This document shows positions 11,762 through 23,967 of a stretch of 64,000 nt of DNA, in pieces. The notes under the pieces are model-generated. The model searched no databases. It was given only the letters and a program-made list of their open reading frames with translations, and was not told the origin of the DNA. The stretch covers positions 75,335,045 through 75,399,044 of the forward strand of contig CM066985.1 of assembly GCA_033977485.1 (NCBI GenBank), in the 5' to 3' direction. Origin of the DNA: Hydrangea macrophylla (taxonomy: Eukaryota > Streptophyta > Magnoliopsida > Cornales > Hydrangeaceae). A program made the translations under genes and the position numbers. Position 1 is the stretch's first letter; each line of letters starts with the position of its first letter.

Positions 11762-12524
11762 TCGTTTTCTCCAAACTTTGGAGAAGGAGGCTACAACTGA
11801 ACTCTTAAGACTTAAGAGTATTACTTATTAGGGTTTTTTTTTTTCAGATTGTGTTTACTTAAGTATATAATATAATATAATATATATATATATATATATG
11901 TTAAAAACTTATTTTGCGATTACTTACTACAGTATATTATAATAATCTAATATTTAATATAAGATTATGCTAGGAAAAAAAATGGTGATATACACTTAGG
12001 GCTTTTATTGTTTTATTTTTATATAGTAATTAAAAAAATGAATGTGAATTTTTTTTTTTTGCTAGCATAATGAGGGGAAAAAATATCAAAAATTAGTGAA
12101 AATAAGTTTAATGCTTATTAAATTTAAGTATTTTGTTGCTTATAATATCATGCTTGTTTTAATAATTTGCTAGAATGGCTCCAAAACAAGATATTAGTTG
12201 GGATAACAATGATGATTTTCAACCCACTCCATGTGGCATTGATTTGGTAGTTATTGAACAATGTTTACCCAATTATGTATATAGTGTTATTAGATACTCA
12301 ATCTGTAGCGTGTGTATTGGATATTATGCTTTGTAATTGGTATAATTTGTGTATTGTGACAATCTATTAGGCCAAATTTGTTATTCTAATTATTTTAGAA
12401 TTTTTCCAGATTTTTTTGAACCTTAAATCTAGCGTATCTTTGAGTATCGCCCGATACCAGTCCGCGGCGCCGCGACCGAGTCGTCTCCGCGACTGATACC
12501 GTGACCTTGAACCATGGTTTGAAG
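11222..12524. mobile_element. Non-autonomous hAT element (11230-12516) with 8-bp TSD
   Basis: The target duplication GTTTGAAG is at 11222-11229 and 12517-12524. The ends are inverted: left CATGGTTCGAAGTC and right (reverse complement) CATGGTTCAAGGTC. Subterminal copies of TCTCGGCC/GTATCGG motifs occur at both ends, typical of hAT elements. It carries a (CT)n then (GT)n microsatellite (11660-11760). A stub at 12176 (ATGGCTCCAAAACAAG...) resembles the start of a hAT transposase first exon, but no transposase body is present. Removing the element restores a continuous copia reading frame, confirming the boundaries. Confidence 0.92.
11660..11760. repeat. (CT)n-(GT)n compound microsatellite
   Basis: About 60 bp of CT dinucleotides followed after a short spacer by about 30 bp of GT. 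It is located inside the non-autonomous hAT element. Confidence 0.98.
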
Positions 12525-13372
12525 CTATATGACGGAACCATTAAGAAGTTGACGGATATATGGTACGTGCCGGATTTGAAGAAGAGTTTGATTTTGTTAG
12601 GTGTTTTGGAATCTAAGGGTTTCAAAATCACTATTGGTGATAGAGGCTTGAAGGTCTAAGAGGTGCTCTCACTTTGCTTAGACTTAGATGGGTAAGGGAG
12701 AAGAATTTGTACTTCTTGCGGGGTAATTCGAATGAAGGTGGAGTCACCACCATTGTTTTTGTTGGGTCCAAGCTTTCGCACATGAAGCATGGACAAGTTG
12801 ATTTGGGGACTTGGCAAGATCCATTGAAAGAAGATTTATTGGAAAGTGTCAAGACCCACAAGGTTAGTTTTGGAGAACAATTTGTGTTTGGGAAGGATAC
12901 TCATTTGGTTGTTGACACGTTTGATTTGGATGGACTCATTGATGTGCATTCATTTGTTAGGAGTCCTATTGGAGGAGTTGATTGTGGAGAATCCCCATAT
13001 GTAGAGAAGGTGGAGCGCGATAGTCTCCTTGTCCAAGTTGGTTTGGAAGAGGTGTCTCCTCAACCTCGTTAGTTTGATTTAAAGACTAGGCACTTGGTAG
13101 ATGGAATTTGGAGCAAGATGGGGCTGGTTGTGATAATCTGGAATTTGCTAACTTTGTTTGTTCATTTGGATTTGGAGTTGGTGCAACTCAATTTGGATCG
13201 TGAAGATGATTTGTTTGGTGATCTTGTGCGTTTAGAGCATTTGTTGACTTCGGTCATTCGTGGGTTCAAGTTCAAACGTGGTTTGGACTTGAAAATTTTG
13301 CTATAAAGACCACAATTTGGAGACCGGAACAAGGAACGTTTGTTTTTGGGACTTAGCATGAGATATCATGCT

Positions 13373-13383
13373 AAGGTGGAGGA
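13373..13383 (+). other. Polypurine tract of copia remnant
   Basis: AAGGTGGAGGA immediately before TGATCACAG. Plant copia elements place such a purine tract directly before the 3' LTR, so it decides the LTR start. Confidence 0.7.
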
Positions 13384-13947
13384 TGATCACAGTTTTACAT
13401 TTTGAATTTGTTTGGAATTTTGAATTTGGGCTTTGGATTTGCTTTTGGATGATTAGAAATAAAACCTATCAAGGTAGATATTATTGGAATTTGGAGTCGT
13501 ATGGCTCAATTTGTAGAGTTCAAGAAATCTCACCAAGTTGGAGTTGTGGCTTGGTTTGATTGAAGAAGAAAATGAATCAATTAACAGCACTGTCACCCGA
13601 GCGGACTGCTCGGGCGATCCCCGCGCGAGCAAGATTGTGTGCGGCTATGAGCGGATTTTGGTTATAAATTTTTTGTAATCTCACTCAACTGGGTATCTGC
13701 TCGAGCGAGGCCCGTGCGAGCAACCAACCCCAGCGGCGACAGTATTTTCTGGAAGCGAGATTAAGGAAAGTTATATACTATTTGGATTTCTAATTCAGTT
13801 TTGACAACAAATCCTTGGCATATTAGAATAGAGAACATGCCAGGCCCTATATAAGGACTCTTTGGGGTCAAGTAGGAGTAACTTGAAGTTATTGAATTTA
13901 GGAATTATTGTTCTTGGAGAAACTTTACGTCTTTTGAGAGAGAGACA

Positions 13948-13978
<31 letters not shown>

Positions 13979-14284
13979 TATTGTTCTTCGTAGAACCTTA
14001 GGGTTCATTAGGATCTCTTGTTTATTAGCCTTTTGAGTGTTTTTGGTGAGGCTTTGTCTGGAGAGATCATTCGTTTGTTTTGGTAAGGGTTGTTAACCCT
14101 TGTTTGGCACACTGCAATCATCCGTTTGATAATGGATTTGTTTCTTGGCTCCGGTGTATGGACGTAGGAATATTTGGCCGAACCACACATAAAATCTTGT
14201 GTTCTTGTGTATGATTGGTTTTCTTTGTTTCTTTCTCGCTCGTTTGTGTTTGTTTATTATCTTTGTGGGTGCTTCAGCACAACA
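13384..14284 (+). repeat. Copia 3' LTR
   Basis: It starts TGATCACAG after the polypurine tract. The end is placed at GCTTCAGCACAACA (14284), a TG...CA pair giving 901 bp. It has a TATA-like TATATAAG at 13848, a GA-rich leader (13938-13979) and GC-rich partial palindromes of the CGAGC/GCTCG type at 13597-13727. The right end is inferred, because no partner LTR is in the window. Confidence 0.65.
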
Positions 14285-16863
14285 GAGGATTTAATGCGCA
14301 TAGTACCTGTGTTGAGATTAGTTTGCATTATAGATGAATCCGCGGTGTAGAGCTAAGAGTGTCAGGAGTTTATGGAGTTCCGAGATGTTTGTTGGTGCAA
14401 CACCCTCGGTGATGAATTGTTGTGGAGGCTGCAGTTGTTTGGTTCTTTCCGATGAGGTTTCATTTAGCATATGGAACAGTTTTCTTTAAAGTTGGTCAGG
14501 TTGAAGGGTACGTGCGGGCATGCGAGTGGTTTGGTTTCTTTCTTTACTATCTTGGGAGCGTAGAGTTGATTGATGCGCCAAATTTTGGGATGCTTCCTCC
14601 TTGACTCGGAGCGTTCCTGTGCTTTGGGCTTTTCAATGTTCAAATTCAATCTCTAGCTTTCTTTTTTGTCTTTGGTGTAGTGCTTTCAAAGTGGGTGGAG
14701 TTTGGGTAGCATCAAACAAATTGACAGCTATGGTATATAACAAGCAAAAATATTTTAAGAGTATAGATGTTGACAAGGACATGCTTCTCGGCCTTTGTAA
14801 TAAGCCATTAAGAAATCTTTAGTTTCTTAAACGGAAAGCAAGGCCATCACCAATATTTGAAACTTACTACTATTGATGTCATTGTTAGCCATAATAATAT
14901 GTACACTACAAGACGGGCTAAAAATAGTGCAATCCAAACTCTTTGCCACGTTCACAAATACAGCAACTACTTGCTTCTAGATATTTAACACACCAACTAT
15001 TTTTATACTTGCAAAGAGTAACTAAAGAACTGTCACTAATTCTGCAACTCCAAAACAGCCATTTCAACACCTTCATGCCACAGCCAGACTCATCATCCTT
15101 CGATTAACCTCCCCACAAGTTGTCCACAAGCACTCTCTTCCTGCTTCTTTTCTCCTTCATCTATGGCTGAAAATGTTCCGTCCCTGCAATGAGAACTCTC
15201 ATTAGCACCTAAAAGTGCATGCCAAATCATTAGATTGTACCCGAAAACACACCTTGGAGGCCATTAGATGGGAAGGTTATCAAATCTAGCAAGGCTTTGG
15301 TGCAACAGGAGATAATGGTTGCAGCCTCTTCAAAGTTACCCCAAAAATTAATCGCCAGACAGTTGTAGTTTGATATGTTTTTACTATTAGAAACTCGGTT
15401 TTCATTGTCTCGCCCCAATTTAGTCTTGCGATTACAGAAAGTTCACTTATTGGGTTTTCATTGTCTCGCCCCAATTTAGTCTTTCGATTACAGAAAGTTC
15501 ATTTATTGGTTTGAAATTCATTTGTTATAGCAGTTCTGTCCAAGAGCCAAAGTTCTAATCAGTGTACAATAGAAAAACTGGTAAAAACAAACCACTGGAT
15601 ATCAAACAAAAAACCCAGCTGCCCAGAAATTCTGGCAAGGACACAAAGCACTAACTGACGACCCTTGTTGCCACATCAAAATTGCTTCCGTTACAACCTA
15701 ATTTCACTTCCTTGTTCTCAAAACTTAAGGACACGATACTCAGAGTTAATCCCGAATTCAAGTGTCATTGTATATCTAGTTTCAAGAATAACATCAGAAT
15801 AACGCGGGCAGAAGACTCCAGACTCCAAGTCCAAACTTTATGAGTAGCATCACCACCCAAACAATGACACCACCTCAACCAGGAGAACCAAAAAAAAAAA
15901 AACCACCGTTCGGTTGCTCTATCCTTTCTATTTATCATTGCTCTTGCACTCAAAATCCTATTTCATTGATCCTAGAAATTCAAAAAATTACAAGGGGGAT
16001 TAACTCACAATCATACAAAATTAAAAGGAAATCGGCAACTATTAAGGAATATTCTAAGAAGTGTGATGGGCATTTAAACATACGTGAACAACAAATGTAA
16101 AGAGGGTGTGTTCCTTCATGCCAAATATCCAGCTGTCATTTTCTCTACCTGAATCGAAGCGCCTTGAATCTATGGATAGTAATAGCTTGCTAAGCATTAA
16201 ATCAACCAAAAGAGAACATCTATTTGTCGCTCGAATATATTTAAGGCTACAGGCTACGATGCACTACAGATAACATATTTACGATTGCTTCTCTCTCATA
16301 ATGATTGCTACAACTTGCAATTCAAAGCCAGCATCATATTTTTCAAATTACAATTCCTGTATACTACGAACTAAAGTTTTAAAAATAAAAATAAAAATAA
16401 AAATAAAAACAAATCAAAGAAAAAAGGTTATTACCCATAGACAGGGTGCGAGGAGGGATAAACAATAGAGCGAGACAGTCCTAACCTCCACCTTATTTGC
16501 ACAACGTTATAGACCTCATAAGTGATCTCAAACCTACCAACCCCAACCTTCCCCATTGCACCAAACAATTGCAGCTAAATTCAATAAAGTGTGCAATCAA
16601 CAAATTAATACATTTTATTGTGAACCATTTACCAATTTAAAATAGTGAAAATGTCCTGACAATCAAATACTGAGGTGGGTCATGGAGCACATGTTCAGAC
16701 TTTCCGTTGTGACATGCTTAAGTAAAAATTTCCAGAAAAAAGTGCAAAAATACATGTTTAAATTACACTAACCAAACCTCCCAAACAATATTTGGGAAAA
16801 AGGCATAGTGGAGTAGAGTTTCATTTCTACAGTAACTTACAACAAATGCAGGTGTGACTTTAA
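14285..16863. other. Non-coding stretch, no gene recognised
   Basis: Short open frames only, none with a recognisable domain. The one clear structure is a 56-bp tandem duplication at 15397-15509. An ATAAAA-type short repeat lies at 16378-16408. Confidence 0.5.
15397..15509. repeat. 56-bp tandem duplication
   Basis: Two adjacent copies containing TTCATTGTCTCGCCCCAATT, differing at a few bases, offset by 56 bp. Confidence 0.9.
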
Positions 16864-17385
16864 TAAGAGCATCCACAGTGGGACGCAAGAAACACTAAAC
16901 TTAACCAGTTAGTGTATGGGACATTAACAATGCACCCGTGTATACAACAGTATACATTTGTGAAACTTAGCAAAACTAAGTTTATTGTTCGGCTAAGTTT
17001 TGCTAATGTATGAGGGCTACGGCACAGAGTGTGCCGTAATAGACTACATGGCACACACAAAGCCGTGCCACTCCCAAACGGCACACAATGTGCCGTGTCA
17101 CGCACAATTATCTCCCAAACGGCACACACTGTGTGACTGTGTCGTGCCACTTCCAAACAGCACAGTGTGTGCCGTTTGGCTTTTTTTTTTTTGGTTATGG
17201 TGCAACTCACACGGCAACACACTGTGCCATGGCACTCCCAAATGGTTTTGTGTGTGCCGTGTGAGTTTTGGGCGGCATTGTGTGTGCCGTTTAGTTTACA
17301 ATACCACTGTTAGTGTCCCAGATCTATACACTAAACTTAGCAAATGTTTTGCTTTAGTTTAGTGTATGCGTTGTGGATGCTCTAA
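16864..17385. mobile_element. PIF/Harbinger-like MITE (16867-17382)
   Basis: TAA target duplications at 16864-16866 and 17383-17385 flank a 516-bp element. The ends are inverted: GAGCATCCACAGTGGGACGC on the left and GAGCATCCACAACGCATAC (reverse complement) on the right. Both ends continue into CACTAAACTTAG-type sequence. A 3-bp TWA duplication with GAGCATC-type ends is typical of Tourist-like MITEs. The middle is filled with GGCACAC/GTGTGCC inverted motifs. The 120-codon frames on both strands are by-products of this symmetry. Confidence 0.9.
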
Positions 17386-17734
17386 GCCTAACTAGTTACA
17401 TCAAGTTCCAAAGTAACCACAAAAAAAGGAGGAAACAAAACTTCTCGTCATTCTATCCTCTTATGACTTACCCAAATCTAAGTATATAACCTTAACATCC
17501 ATTCCCACAGTCCAAACACCATAATAAACGCAGCTTCTAAAAATACTCATGAAGTCTATTAAATCTTGCGATTCGCGATATGTATTGTGCTATTTGAGTT
17601 ATAAATACTTAATTTTGGATATGTAGGACCAGGTCATGTGTCCCACATAATATGTGTTATGTGTATGTGTTAGTGGGTTTGGGTAGTTACCGAGTAACTG
17701 CTATCTTAGTGGTACGAGAAGTTTCATCTAATCC
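17386..17734. other. Non-coding, nothing identified
   Basis: AT-rich sequence without recognisable coding, repeat or RNA features. Confidence 0.5.
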
Positions 17735-19128
17735 AATTTGCCAATTCCCAAAATACATGGGTATATGATATCCCAAGTCAATTACGAGCAGTTCTTGGTC
17801 TTACTTCAACTGCGACCACACATCCAGTGTTCGGAGCACAACAAAGTAACACGTTGTGGTGATTTGATTGAGTGATTGTAATGGAGTGATTATCACGTTC
17901 AATAACACAAAAGAGAAGTCTAGAGGAATGGACTCAAGTGAAGGATAGAGTAGTTTAGAGATCGAAGGTGAGGAAGAGATAAATGGGCACACTATGTAGG
18001 CAGAGCTGGTCTCCAATGGAGGGAGACTCTTATGCCTCTATTTCTTAAGAATGCCAACTATAGTATTTCTCTTTCTAAGTCTCAAGAAGTTGTGTCCATC
18101 TCAGGTTACCCTCACATAATTATATAGCCTTGGCTACGCATGAGTCACCATTGGTGTTGGTACGCATAGCTGGCCTTATGCCTTGCTGTTATATGCGTAT
18201 AGCACCACCAATAGCTATCAATCGGTTATTCCATAAAATGACAAAGGTACTAGGCACACTCTCACGGTCTCTATATGGGGTAAGGACATTGACATGTCCG
18301 GATATCTGCCAGTGATCCTTAATGTTCCTCTTATCCTTAGCCACCAAGCCAAAGACCTTGAAAATCTCTTATATCCGAACCATGGTAGGATCCCAAAAGG
18401 GGATGTTAACGCGATAGTCTATTAGGTTCTATCACCTGTTCGCGCAATGCCCTTATATGAGAACTCAACTATGTGAGCCGAAATAGATGTATATAGTATA
18501 TACATATGTATATATAATACTACAAGTATATCCCTTTTGTGACTGCGCACAAAGCGACTGTCGATCTTATCCAAGGGAGGAGCTGAGCAGTTCAACCTTA
18601 AGGGGATATTGTCCCCAAACCATTCCTTTGAGCCAAGGTTGATCAAGCCCATCTCAAAGGATACTTTGTGTATCGCGAGATTTCTTACTGAGCAATAGTT
18701 GTGCTTGTATAGACCCATACCGCGAGGGACACTCCTTTGCCGCAAGGGGTAAGATAAATGAAGTGGCTATAAGGTGGACCCGTGAGGTGCCAGCTTCCGT
18801 GCTACGTGGCCATGGGTCCTAGTGGGGTATTATCTAGTACCCACACACGTCTTAAACGTCTAACATTGTTTCAAAAGCATCACATCCCAGATAGCTACCT
18901 ATAAACCATTCGACATCAACAACATATGAACAAACATTTAACTCAATTAACAAATTGATACTTATACAACTACACCACAGGCATTATCATGTAAGGGAGG
19001 TGAGGGGGTTGGAAACTTGGAACATGAAAGTGGAAGATATTTGAAGTATGTTCATTTTTCTTTCTAGGGAAATTAAGTATTTGCATATTTTGCTCTCTCG
19101 CTACTTCTACATCATATATAATATTAAT
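17735..19128 (+). repeat. LTR-like repeat R, copy 1, interrupted
   Basis: Outside the solo LTR at 17855-18845, this matches 31680-31930 (ACATGGGYATATGATATCCC; CAAACATTGTTTCAAAGGC-like) and, at 18984-19128, matches 23968-24110 and 32258-32380 (GGTGAGGGGGTTGG...; TTTTGCTCTCT). In the other two copies the repeat ends TAACA followed by TGGTATCA, a primer-site-like sequence, suggesting R is an old LTR. This copy is cut off at 19128 by the hAT region. Confidence 0.7.
17850..18850. mobile_element. Solo LTR (17855-18845) with 5-bp TSD CACGT
   Basis: CACGT at 17850-17854 and 18846-18850 flanks a 991-bp sequence starting TGTGGTGATTTG and ending GTACCCACA (TG...CA). The related repeat at 31680-31930 lacks the whole 991 bp and shows a single CATGT at 31781-31785, which is an empty site. 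The LTR contains a TATACATATGTATATATA stretch and no coding sequence. Confidence 0.92.
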
Positions 19129-19758
19129 GACATTTAGGCATAAACTTCTTGCACATTGCAAAGGTAGATGCAAAGCTATACACAATTCGATTCACCCAAA
19201 AATCAATTCGATAACATGCTATGAATCGCAGCATCCCATTATTCGCAGATGAATCGTACAAGAATCGTGCGAATCGAATCGAAATGGAGAATCGTATGAT
19301 TCTGCGCATGGGTCCAAAATTTGCAAAATTTTCGCCCAAATAATGTTTCGGCCAACAAATCTGCAGCCCGTTAGGGCTTTTTAGTGAATTCCGAAGCCCA
19401 CTAGGGGCTTTTTAGTCATTTTCGAAGCGTTTTGATGTTTTTCCTTGATTTGCAAACCTAAACATGACAAAGGTTGTATATTTTTCAAAACAAAAAATAC
19501 ACTAACCTCTCTCATGGCTGCCGACAAAGAGAAGACAAAGAGAAGCATCACTTTCGGTGTGGTCCCAAGCTAGCCGCAACTCCTAAGCTTAAAAGTTAGT
19601 ATATTTTTTAGGGTTTTCATCTACTTTTGTCTTTTTGCCTTTGATTCTTACTTGCATGAAGCATTTATTGATCAACTTTGGTGGTTGAAAGTTGCAACTT
19701 CAAAGTTATTGGGTAAGTTATTCTACTTTAGTTTTTGATTCTAGTATAAATATTATTT
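19129..19758. other. 5' flank of the degraded hAT gene
   Basis: Repeated GATTCG/CGAATC motifs (19187-19300) match those at the right end near 22520-22590 and look like hAT subterminal repeats. A precise left terminus and target duplication could not be found. Confidence 0.5.
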
Positions 19759-21934
19759 ATGGCTCCCAAGAAAAACTCAAAGAATAAGTAGTAATGACCC
19801 AACTTGGGATCATTGTAAGAGAAAAGATGAGGGAAAAGGAGGTAGGATGCACCTCTCATGTAATTATTGTGGAAAGAATATTGGGGTGGGGCTATTCGAA
19901 TGAAACATCATTTAGCATGCACTCCTCATAATGTAGCAGGTTGTGCCCAAGTACCGGAAGAAGTTAAAAAGTTCCAAGATATTTTGAAAGAGTTGGAGGG
20001 TGGTGATGGTGATAAAATTGAAGTAAGTTTTGAAGAATTTAATGAGAGTAAAAAAAGGGAACCTTAGATGAATTTGTTTTGAAAGGCAAGTCAAAAGTAA
20101 AGAAATATACTCAAAAGACTATAAACGAGATGCTTAAAGATGGGGAACACGTTGCTAAAGATATTTGCAGATTTTTATACGGGAACGCTTTAGCTTTTAA
20201 TATCGTTAAAAGTCCGTTATTTTTTAAGATAATTAAATCGGTTGGTGAATACGGGAAAGGGTTGAAACCTCCAAGCTATCATGAAGCTAGAGTCACATTT
20301 TACAAAAAAAAGTTAGATAGTGTCAATGCAAGTTTGGAGAAGTATAAAAGTGAATGGAAGAGGACTGGGTGTACCTTGATGTCGGATGGGTGGACCGATG
20401 GAAAAAGCCGATCACTTACAAACTTTTTTGTAAATAGTCCAAGTGGTACGGTGTTCATTAAATCGATTGACACTTCCGATGTTATAAAAGATGCAAAAAA
20501 GTTGTTCGAATTGCTTGATTCTTTAGTAGACGAGATTGCGGAGGAAAATGTTGTTCAAGTGTTGACCGATACTGCTGCGGCTTATGTAGCCGCCGGTAGA
20601 TAGCTAGAGGACAAAAGGAAGAATTTGCTTTGGTCCCCATGTGCGGCCCATTGTATTGATTTAATTCTTAGCGAGTCTAGCGACATTGGTGATTTGATAC
20701 ACTAGCGAAGGCATGGAGGATCACGGTTTACATCTATCGGCATACTTGGGTGTTGAATTTGTTTCGAAAATACTCCAAGAATAGGGAATTAACAAGACCG
20801 GTGGTGACAAGATTTGCCACGTCTTATCTTACTTTAAAGAGTATTATGGAAGCGAAAATTCCTCTACGGGCTATGCTTGCATCGGAAGAGTGGGCTACGA
20901 GTTCTTATGCAAGCAAAGATGATGCAGAGATCATCTCACACTTTGTTTGGGGGGACCAAAGATTTTGGAAATCAATTAAGTATTGTTTGAAATGTGTGCT
21001 TCCACTAGTGAAGGTTCTAAGACTAGTAGATGGTGATGCAAGGCCAGTAATGGGATATATCTATGAGGCTATGGATAGCGCAAAAGAACAAATTAAGAAG
21101 AAGTTCAAAGACGTTGAGGCAAGGAATTTACAACTCCATAGACCACTTCATGTCGCGGCATTCTATCTTAATCCAAAGTAAGTTGCAATATTAATCTAAA
21201 TTATATTATTCTAGAATCTAGAATGTAATGGTTATATACTTGTATAACTTGAACTTTATATAATTTTAAGGTTCCATTATGATCCAAATTTTCAAACGGA
21301 TCTAGAAGTAAAGAAGGTTTGTTTAGAACAATTGAGAAAATGTACCCCAATGTGCAAACAAGAGTCATGATTGATTCACAACTTGAGAAGTTCAAGAGAG
21401 CTGAGGGTATGTTTGGAATGGAGATAGTCGTCTTGACAAGAGACAAGAAACAAGAAACAACCCGGTAATCTCTTTTTGCAAATTAACAAATTACAAGGAC
21501 TAATATGAATATATTTTAAAACCTAATCTCTTGTACTTTCTACTTGTAGCTTTATGGTGGAAAATTATGGAGAAGTGTGCAAAGAGCTTCAAAGGCTAGC
21601 TAGCCTTACTTGTAGTGCCACCGGTTGTGAAAGAAATTGGAGCACTGTCCACTCTAAGAAAAGGAACCGTTTGGAGCAACGGTTGAATGCTTTGGTATTT
21701 GTGAAGTACAAGCTTCAACTTTAGGTGAGGTATGCAAAAAGGCAAGAGAATAGGGAGGATTTATATGAACCAATTTGTTTGTCAGATATGGAATCAGATG
21801 ATGAATGGATCACTAAAAGGGAAGATGCATGTCTAGTTGATGATTTATCATGGATAGATGTTCATGAATGCTTCACAATTGATGAAGGTCAAAGTAGCAA
21901 CAAGAAAAAGAGAGGTATACCGTATACTAACTAA
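19759..21934 (+). pseudogene. hAT transposase (BED finger, DUF659, dimerisation domain), degraded
   Basis: The encoded product would bind the element's ends and catalyse cut-and-paste transposition in the nucleus. After an ATG at 19759 and early stops, the frame gives a BED finger: WDHCKRKDEGKGGRMHLSCN with YCGK, then MKHHLACTPHNVAGC. Next is DUF659: PPSYHEARVTFYKKKLDSV, WKRTGCTLMSDGWTDGKSRS and VVQVLTDTAAAYVAAGR (20079-20603). A linker WSPCAAHCIDLIL follows, then RPVVTRFATSYLTLKSI (20750-21181). Two introns are visible with GT...AG borders: about 21180-21271, and about 21465-21549. The C-terminus has LASLTCSATGCERNWS then KKRNRLEQRLNALVFVKY, the hAT dimerisation block, shortened by a few residues. 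Several nonsense codons and frameshifts mean it is dead. Confidence 0.9.
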
Positions 21935-22590
21935 ATTGATTTATATTATTTATAAAGAATAAGAGAAAGATATAAGTAATTTTTTTATATCATATTAATT
22001 CTTTCTTTACCAAGGAACTTAAATGCCTACAACAAAGGAAAAGGAAAAGGAACAAGAAATGACAAAGGAAAAGGGGTTATCAATGATGAGATTGAAGATG
22101 AAGACAAGGAAGGGGAAGAAAGGGAATTGGATGAGGAGATGAGTAGACAAGAAAGTGATGGTGAAGATGACCTGGATCTCGACGTTTTCGAGGATTTTTT
22201 TATGGAAATTCAACTATTTAGCTATAATTTTGTTTCTAGATCCAAACTTGAGGAGATAATTTGTGGACACTTGTTACTAACTTGGGGTATACTTGTTTTG
22301 GTTAGTTGAGAATTGGGATATATAGCAACTTATATGAACTAATGGGATATATACCAACACTATTTGCCATTAACGCACTGTCTTTCTAAAGCTTAGACGA
22401 CGTAATCACGTAATTAGATGTGTTTTATATCATTCTTTGTTTGCTATGTTCGTCTATTTTTCATTCTACATAGTTTTCATCCTTGTCGCAGTTTTTTTTA
22501 AATTTGTTACCGAATCTTACGATTCGCGAATCTCACTGCAATTCACTTGTGACATTTTGATTCACGATACGAATCTCGATTTGACAACTA
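21935..22590. other. hAT 3' part and right terminus
   Basis: Contains a degraded acidic C-terminal tail (22019-22213) and ends with repeated GATTCGCGAATC-like motifs, then TCGATTTGACAACTA near 22590. The fragment at 31407-31590 matches this end (TTAGACGACRTRATC to CGAATC...ACTATG). Confidence 0.6.
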
Positions 22591-23700
22591 AGGAGATAAG
22601 AGCTTCAGTTTTTCTTTGGCTAGAGATGAGAACCTTGAGGCATTTAGTTATTTTGCTTTCTTTTTGGTACATATAAGAGCTTCAGTTGTTTTTTTAGTTA
22701 CTCTTCATTTTATTCTTTTGGCTGCATATAAGTAAAACATTTATTCTGTATTTATTAAGCTTTCTAAGAATTTATTTTCCGATTAACTTATCATTGAAGG
22801 AATATAGTTCCTTTATTCCCTTTAATCTTTGCATGCAGGTGACAATGTTCTACCTTAGACGAACTCTTTTTTCCTGGGCGCGGGCACAGACGATTACTAA
22901 TTTACTACTGATCATCTATAGGACTTGGGTTACCAATCTCATGAGGAAAAAAAAAGGAGAAAAAAACAGACCACTGATCATATATAGGACTTGGGTCACC
23001 AATCTCATGAAGAAAAAAAAACAGACGAGAAGTTGCGCAACATAGAATCATCATATAATTCCTTTTTGATTCAAGATCAGTTGAACTATGATGATATTTG
23101 TGGGTACCAGTATTCGCCATCGCCAACCTACCCATGGTAGACATGTGTTCGCACACACATGGAAGTCGTCTCACGAGATCACTCCCCCTCCACTGAAAGA
23201 AGAACAGGACGATACTCACAGGACACGGCGATCCCAACATCTCATACCATGTGCCCTGTCACTACAAACTCATTAAAGGAGCACTCATGGCACTCATTAG
23301 CTCAGATAGACCTCGACTGGGGGCAGATCTTGGCATAACGCTACTTCATCACGACATGGCCATTCTAGGCCATGACGCGATGAAGTCTCTCTCGGGAACT
23401 CACAGGTTTACATGGCTTGCTCGGCTTAAAGATAGAGCTCTCTAGGGAAGGCCACGATGGTCTCTTCCATGACACACTTCCTTGGCCTTTCTATAAGTTA
23501 GTGAGACTATAAATAACTCTTAAGGCTACCACGAGAGCATTTCTTGTATCGTCTCCGGACGACACGTGGCTTTTGGGTACATTTCTAAAGGAATGAGTCA
23601 TGTCAGCAGCGCTCATTTCTTAGCACGTGTCCCACCTGCTATAAATAGGAACAGTGCACAACTAACAGATTTTCAGACATTTCCTAGGGATCTATGCATA
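22591..23700. other. Repeat debris, no gene
   Basis: No recognisable coding sequence. It holds a 66-bp tandem duplication and a promoter-like CTATAAATAGG at 23639-23649, probably from an LTR I cannot place. Confidence 0.45.
22907..23038. repeat. 66-bp tandem duplication
   Basis: Two copies of CTGATCATMTATAGGACTTG... ending in an A-rich tract, offset by 66 bp. Confidence 0.9.
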
Positions 23701-23760
23701 TATGAGCTCAGAGTGAATATTCCTTCACATGTACGCTAGATCATTAATTGCGCAGACTTC

Positions 23761-23932
23761 TCTCGCGATACACCACTCTCTCGCCCTGTATCATCCACTA
23801 CAAGCGATACAAGCCCCGATACGTCATCGTTTCGACAAAATGTCGCATCGGTTGTACATCTCGTCACAGTCCACCTCGATACCGAGTTGACACCGAGTCA
23901 ACTCGGATGCAGCCGATCCTTTGAACTATGTG
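23761..23932. mobile_element. Fragment of TCTCG-type hAT element
   Basis: Matches 32124-32252 closely (TCTCGCGATACACCAC..., GTCGCATCGGTTGTACATCT). It ends CCTTTGAACTATG, resembling the right terminus CCTTGAACCATG of the 11230-12516 hAT. The left end is absent, so it is a partial copy. Confidence 0.6.
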
Positions 23933-23967
23933 CAGTATACATACATATACATAGTTCTCTGAGAAAA

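Larger units (their letters stand above)
11190..13070 (+). pseudogene. Ty1/copia gag-pre-integrase remnant, split by hAT
   Basis: Left of the hAT the plus strand reads KDVRLK and right of it LYDGTIKKLTDIWYVPDLKKSL then ILLGVLESKGFKIT, the conserved copia segment before integrase ('LxDGxxxxLxxVRYVPxLKxNLISLGxLxxxG'). From 12674 a 132-codon frame gives REKNLYFLRGN, HKVSFGEQFVFGK and DLDGLIDVHSFV, matching the GAG-pre-integrase and integrase-start regions with deletions, then EEVSPQPR. Integrase core, RT and RNase H are missing, so this is an internally deleted copy whose 3' LTR is at 13384. Confidence 0.85.

Noticed and set aside
11527..11808. 93-codon frame with a long SLSLSL run
   Set aside because: Translation of a CT/GT microsatellite inside a non-autonomous hAT; no domain.
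16860..17362. 120-codon frames on both strands
   Set aside because: Caused by the inverted GGCACAC repeats of the MITE.
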